From: Patulibacter sp.
GTDB lineage: Bacteria > Actinomycetota > Thermoleophilia > Solirubrobacterales > Solirubrobacteraceae
Direction: 5' to 3'
Length of the DNA: 7,987 nucleotides
Assembly (NCBI GenBank): GCA_023268575.1
Contig: JALRCL010000840.1
Location: 1 to 7,987 of the forward strand
Below are positions 6,124 through 7,987 of this stretch, piece by piece. Every line of letters starts with the position of its first letter. Position 1 is the first letter of the stretch. Made by a program: the position numbers and the translations under genes. The notes below the pieces were generated by a model. That model saw nothing but the letters and a program-made list of their open reading frames with translations. It made no database searches and was not told the DNA's origin.

Positions 6124-6716
6124 CCGCCGTCTGGATCGCCTCCGCGGTGCTCGCGTGGGTCGTCGTGGCGCTGCTCGTCGCCGTCGTCCTCAGCACGCTG
6201 CGCCAGACGGCGGAGCTCCGCGCCCGCGTCGACGACCTCGAGGAGCTGCTCGACGTCGGGGCCGGGGCGGTGCTCGAGCCCGACCCGGCCGCGCACGTCG
6301 GCGAGCGGGTGCCGGAGGCCGCCGTGCCGATCCTCGCGCCCGCCGACCTCGAGCCGGCCCGTTCGCTGCTGGCGCTCGGCGCCCCCGGGGAGCCGCCGGC
6401 GGTGCTCGTCCTGCACTCGCCGACCTGCGCGTCGTGCGTGGGCCTCGAGGACGCGCTGCGCACCGCGGCGGCCGAGGCGCCCGCCGTCCGCTTCGTCAGC
6501 GCGCTCGCGCTGCGGCCCGAGGCCGCCGCCGCGCACCGCGCCGCGCATCCCCTGCCGGGCGTCGCCACGGTCGCCGTCGACGACCTGCCTGCCGCGCTGC
6601 AGGGCGAGAGCACCCCCGCGCTGCACGGCCTGGACGGCGCCGGCGTGCTGCGACTCGTCGAGCGCCCCGCCGGCCTGGCGGACCTGCGGGCGGCGGCCGC
6701 CGCGCTCGGCGCCTGA
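6120..6716 (+). CDS. Membrane-anchored thioredoxin-like (MauD-type) protein
   Basis: The 198-aa protein has one N-terminal membrane helix (about residues 4-25), a short charged, probably coiled segment (28-45), and a thioredoxin-like domain outside the membrane. That domain has the strand P-P-A-V-L-V-L-H followed by S-P-T-C103-A-S-C106, a CxxC dithiol active site, and S-T-P166-A-L, the typical cis-Pro strand facing the dithiol. Length and layout match MauD/TlpA-type proteins that act on extracytoplasmic disulfides. Its start ATG overlaps the stop of the MauE-like gene as ATGA, so the two are probably translationally coupled and made in similar amounts. The third partner is probably the cysteine-rich lipoprotein at the head of the block. 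Whether it acts as oxidase, isomerase or reductase cannot be told from the C-A-S-C motif. The downstream C-terminal domain is Ala-rich and shorter in conserved features than MauD itself, so orthology is not claimed. Confidence 0.85.
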   Translation: MTAVWIASAVLAWVVVALLVAVVLSTLRQTAELRARVDDLEELLDVGAGAVLEPDPAAHVGERVPEAAVPILAPADLEPARSLLALGAPGEPPAVLVLHSPTCASCVGLEDALRTAAAEAPAVRFVSALALRPEAAAAHRAAHPLPGVATVAVDDLPAALQGESTPALHGLDGAGVLRLVERPAGLADLRAAAAALGA

Positions 6717-6737
6717 CCGCCGTGCCGTTCCCGGCGG
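6717..6737. terminator. Small hairpin in the 24-bp convergent gap
   Basis: CCGCCG (6717-6722) and CGGCGG (6732-6737) pair as a 6-bp stem with a 9-nt loop, filling nearly the whole gap between the plus-strand thioredoxin-like gene and the minus-strand sulfatase gene. A symmetric stem there could terminate transcription from both sides. There is no T tract. Confidence 0.4.
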
Positions 6738-6740
6738 CGC

Positions 6741-7862
6741 TCAGGGCAGGCGACGGGCGGGGGCCCGCGGCCCACGGGCGCAGGCCGGACCCGAGCACGT
6801 CCGCAGCGCCCCCAGACGCCGGTGCAACTGCTGGCGGCGCCGCTGCGACAGGTCCCCGTAGACGTTTCGCGTCTGGTGCGGGTCACGGGCCAGGTCGTAG
6901 AGCTCGCGCTCGCCCGTCTCGTACTCGACGTACGTCGTCGTGGCGGTCCGCAGCGCGCGGTAGCTCGGGGGCGCGCCGGCGCGCGGGGGCTGCGCGTCGG
7001 GGTCGCCGGCCGTCCCGCCGCCGCCGCGGTGCTCGACGACCGCCGCGTCGCGCCAGTCGCGCGGCGTGCGTCCGCGGAGCACCGGCAGCAGGCTGCGCCC
7101 GTCGGTGCGCGGGCCCGCGGCTCCGACACCGGTCATCGCGGCGAACGTCGGCGCGAGGTCGACGTGCGAGGTCAGCGCGTCGACCGCCGAGCCCGGCGCG
7201 ATGCCGGGACCCGCGACGACCATCGGCACCCGGATGTCGCTGTCGAACGGCGTCGTCTTGCCCGAGAGCAGGCGGTGCTGCCCCATGTGGAGCCCGTTGT
7301 CGGAGGTGAAGACGACGTACGTCCGATCCGCGACCCCGAGGTCGGCGAGCCGGGCCCGCAGCCGCCCGAGCAGCCGGTCGACGGCCTGGACCGCGCGGGC
7401 GCGCCGGCGGAACTTGCGGTCGATCGTGTGGACGTTGCGCGCCGTCAGCCGCGGCAGGTCCCGCAGCCAGCGCGGGGCGTCGTGGTTCTCGACGCCGAAG
7501 GCCGGCCCACGTGGCGCGCGAGCGCGCGGGAACCGCCGGCGGTCGCGCGGGGCCGGCACGAACGGGGCGTGCGGCGCGTAGGTCGACACGGTCAGCAGGA
7601 ACGGCCGTCCGGCCTGCACCGACGAGGTGACGAAGCGATCGCCCTCCTCGGCCAGGACGTCGGTGACGTAGTCGGCCGGCCGCGAGCCGTGGCGCACGAC
7701 CTGCCCGTCGACGTTCAGTGCGTAGTCGAACCCGCGGTAGCCGTTGCCGCCGCCGACCCAGCGGGTCCAGCCGGGCGGTGGGTCGTCGCGCGTGGGGTCG
7801 TAGCGGTTGAGGTACTTGCCCATGAGCGCCGTGCGGTAGCCGGCCGCCTCGATCGACGGCGC
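6741..7862 (-). CDS. Sulfatase (arylsulfatase/N-acetylglucosamine-6-sulfatase-like), 5' part missing at a sequence junction
   Basis: This is the C-terminal two-thirds to three-quarters of an alkaline-phosphatase-superfamily sulfatase, which hydrolyses sulfate esters. Homology begins at about 7862 with P-S-I-E-A-A-G-Y-R-T-A-L-M-G-K-Y-L-N, the internal sulfatase motif carrying the sulfate-binding Lys. Counting from the ATG at 7823, which is internal and not the true start, further motifs are A-P-H85-A-P-F (catalytic-region His), T-S-D165-N166-G-L-H-M-G-Q-H (metal ligands), S-G-K179-T-T-P-F, H200-V-D-L-A-P-T, Y-E-T-G-E-R-E-L-Y-D-L, and a C-terminal C-S-G-P-A-C typical of secreted actinobacterial members. 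The signal peptide, the first metal-binding Asp pair and the C-x-P/A-x-R formylglycine site are absent: upstream of 7862 the sequence belongs to a different gene on the other strand. As it stands the fragment cannot encode an active sulfatase. The frame remains open across the junction, but the added residues look like antisense translation. Confidence 0.85.
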   Translation of the reverse strand, partial: APSIEAAGYRTALMGKYLNRYDPTRDDPPPGWTRWVGGGNGYRGFDYALNVDGQVVRHGSRPADYVTDVLAEEGDRFVTSSVQAGRPFLLTVSTYAPHAPFVPAPRDRRRFPRARAPRGPAFGVENHDAPRWLRDLPRLTARNVHTIDRKFRRRARAVQAVDRLLGRLRARLADLGVADRTYVVFTSDNGLHMGQHRLLSGKTTPFDSDIRVPMVVAGPGIAPGSAVDALTSHVDLAPTFAAMTGVGAAGPRTDGRSLLPVLRGRTPRDWRDAAVVEHRGGGGTAGDPDAQPPRAGAPPSYRALRTATTTYVEYETGERELYDLARDPHQTRNVYGDLSQRRRQQLHRRLGALRTCSGPACARGPRAPARRLP

Positions 7863-7866
7863 ACGA
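7851..7866. other. Breakpoint between truncated sulfatase and truncated GuaB3-like gene
   Basis: Left of this stretch the minus strand reads clear sulfatase sequence; right of it the plus strand reads clear GuaB3/IMP-dehydrogenase-like sequence. Both matches begin in mid-protein, head-to-head, with only a few codons of uncertain ownership and no intergenic DNA between them. No insertion-sequence ends, target-site duplication or attachment site is visible. The short TCGA/GACGGCGC stretch could be microhomology. A chimeric join in assembly near a contig end, or a real inversion or deletion breakpoint, explains this best. Confidence 0.75.
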
Positions 7867-7987
7867 CGTCCTCGGCGTGGGCCTGCCCCAGGCCTCGGCG
7901 ATCGCCGACGTCGCCGGCGCGCGCTCGACGCACGTCCTGGAGACCGGCGAGTACGTCCAGGTGATCGCGTCCGGGGGCATGCGCTCC
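7856..7987 (+). CDS. GuaB3/IMP-dehydrogenase-like protein, internal fragment (both ends missing)
   Basis: The plus strand is open to the window end and reads V-L-G-V-G-L-P-Q-A-S-A-I-A-D-V-A-G-A-R (7868-7924), then V-L-E-T-G-E-Y-V-Q-V-I-A-S-G-G-M-R-S (7934-7987). This matches the region after the catalytic cysteine loop in the IMPDH/GMPR family. The spacing, the ExTG-x-Y-V segment and the V-I-A-x-G-G turn best fit the GuaB3 branch, which acts in purine nucleotide interconversion in the cytoplasm. Upstream in frame there is a stop at 7823-7825 and no ATG or GTG before the homology begins, so the fragment has no start of its own; the catalytic Cys would lie just upstream and is missing. The usual Asp of the D-G-G turn is Ser here (A-S-G-G). 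The GuaB3 assignment rests on only about 40 residues; another IMPDH-like paralogue is possible. Confidence 0.65.

Noticed and set aside
5349..6626. 425-codon minus-strand open frame
   Set aside because: Antisense to the MauE-like and thioredoxin-like genes, which have diagnostic motifs and a coupled ATGA overlap on the plus strand.
7851..7866. Insertion-sequence or integrase-mediated junction
   Set aside because: No terminal inverted repeats, duplicated target site, tRNA gene or transposase/integrase sequence is visible around the join.
7824..7987. A simple frameshift explaining the missing sulfatase N-terminus
   Set aside because: No minus-strand frame upstream of 7862 shows the formylglycine motif or other sulfatase sequence; instead the plus strand encodes a recognisable GuaB3-like segment.
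1..7987. CRISPR arrays, tRNA or rRNA genes, riboswitches
   Set aside because: No regularly spaced direct repeats and no tRNA-, rRNA- or riboswitch-like sequence were seen; the intergenic gaps are too short (24-247 bp) and purely GC-rich.

Overview
The window is very GC-rich and densely coding, with strongly GC-biased third codon positions, GTG used as start codon in four of six genes, and no recognisable Shine-Dalgarno sequence before any start. Together with the protein families present (MauE-like membrane protein, zinc-ribbon SDR, Tat lipoprotein, GuaB3-like fragment), this points to a high-GC actinomycete. I lean towards Thermoleophilia/Solirubrobacterales, but that placement is inference from style and not shown by a marker gene.

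Layout. Positions 1-4459 hold three minus-strand genes, read right to left: a 660-aa putative exported protein of unknown family (2477-4459), a divergent PfkB-type sugar kinase (1555-2430), and an SDR-family oxidoreductase with an N-terminal four-cysteine zinc-ribbon-like module (1-1307, running off the left edge). An 87-bp divergent promoter region (4460-4546) separates these from a plus-strand three-gene block at 4547-6716. That block encodes a Tat-exported, cysteine-rich, SH3-like lipoprotein, a MauE-like polytopic membrane protein with a C-N-C-F-G motif, and a membrane-anchored thioredoxin-like protein with a C-A-S-C active site. The last two genes overlap by 4 bp (ATGA). A 24-bp convergent gap with a small hairpin follows, then the 3' two-thirds of a sulfatase gene on the minus strand (6741 to about 7862).

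How the genes may work together. The plus-strand block looks like an extracytoplasmic thiol-disulfide module. In methylamine utilisation, MauE and MauD are needed for correct disulfide formation in a Tat-exported cysteine-rich subunit (MauA). Here a MauE-like and a MauD/thioredoxin-like protein sit beside an unrelated Tat lipoprotein carrying ten cysteines besides the lipobox one, which is the obvious candidate client. The minus-strand kinase, putative toroid/beta-sandwich protein and sulfatase could all touch glycans, but this is weak.

Two points deserve attention. First, four gene starts are preceded by a TAnnnT box with only 7-8 nt between box and start codon, the arrangement expected for leaderless mRNAs. 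Second, at about 7851-7866 the sulfatase reading frame loses its homology in mid-protein and is joined head-to-head to an internal piece of a GuaB3/IMP-dehydrogenase-like gene. Neither fragment has its own N-terminus, so this is a rearrangement breakpoint or, more likely, a chimeric assembly end.
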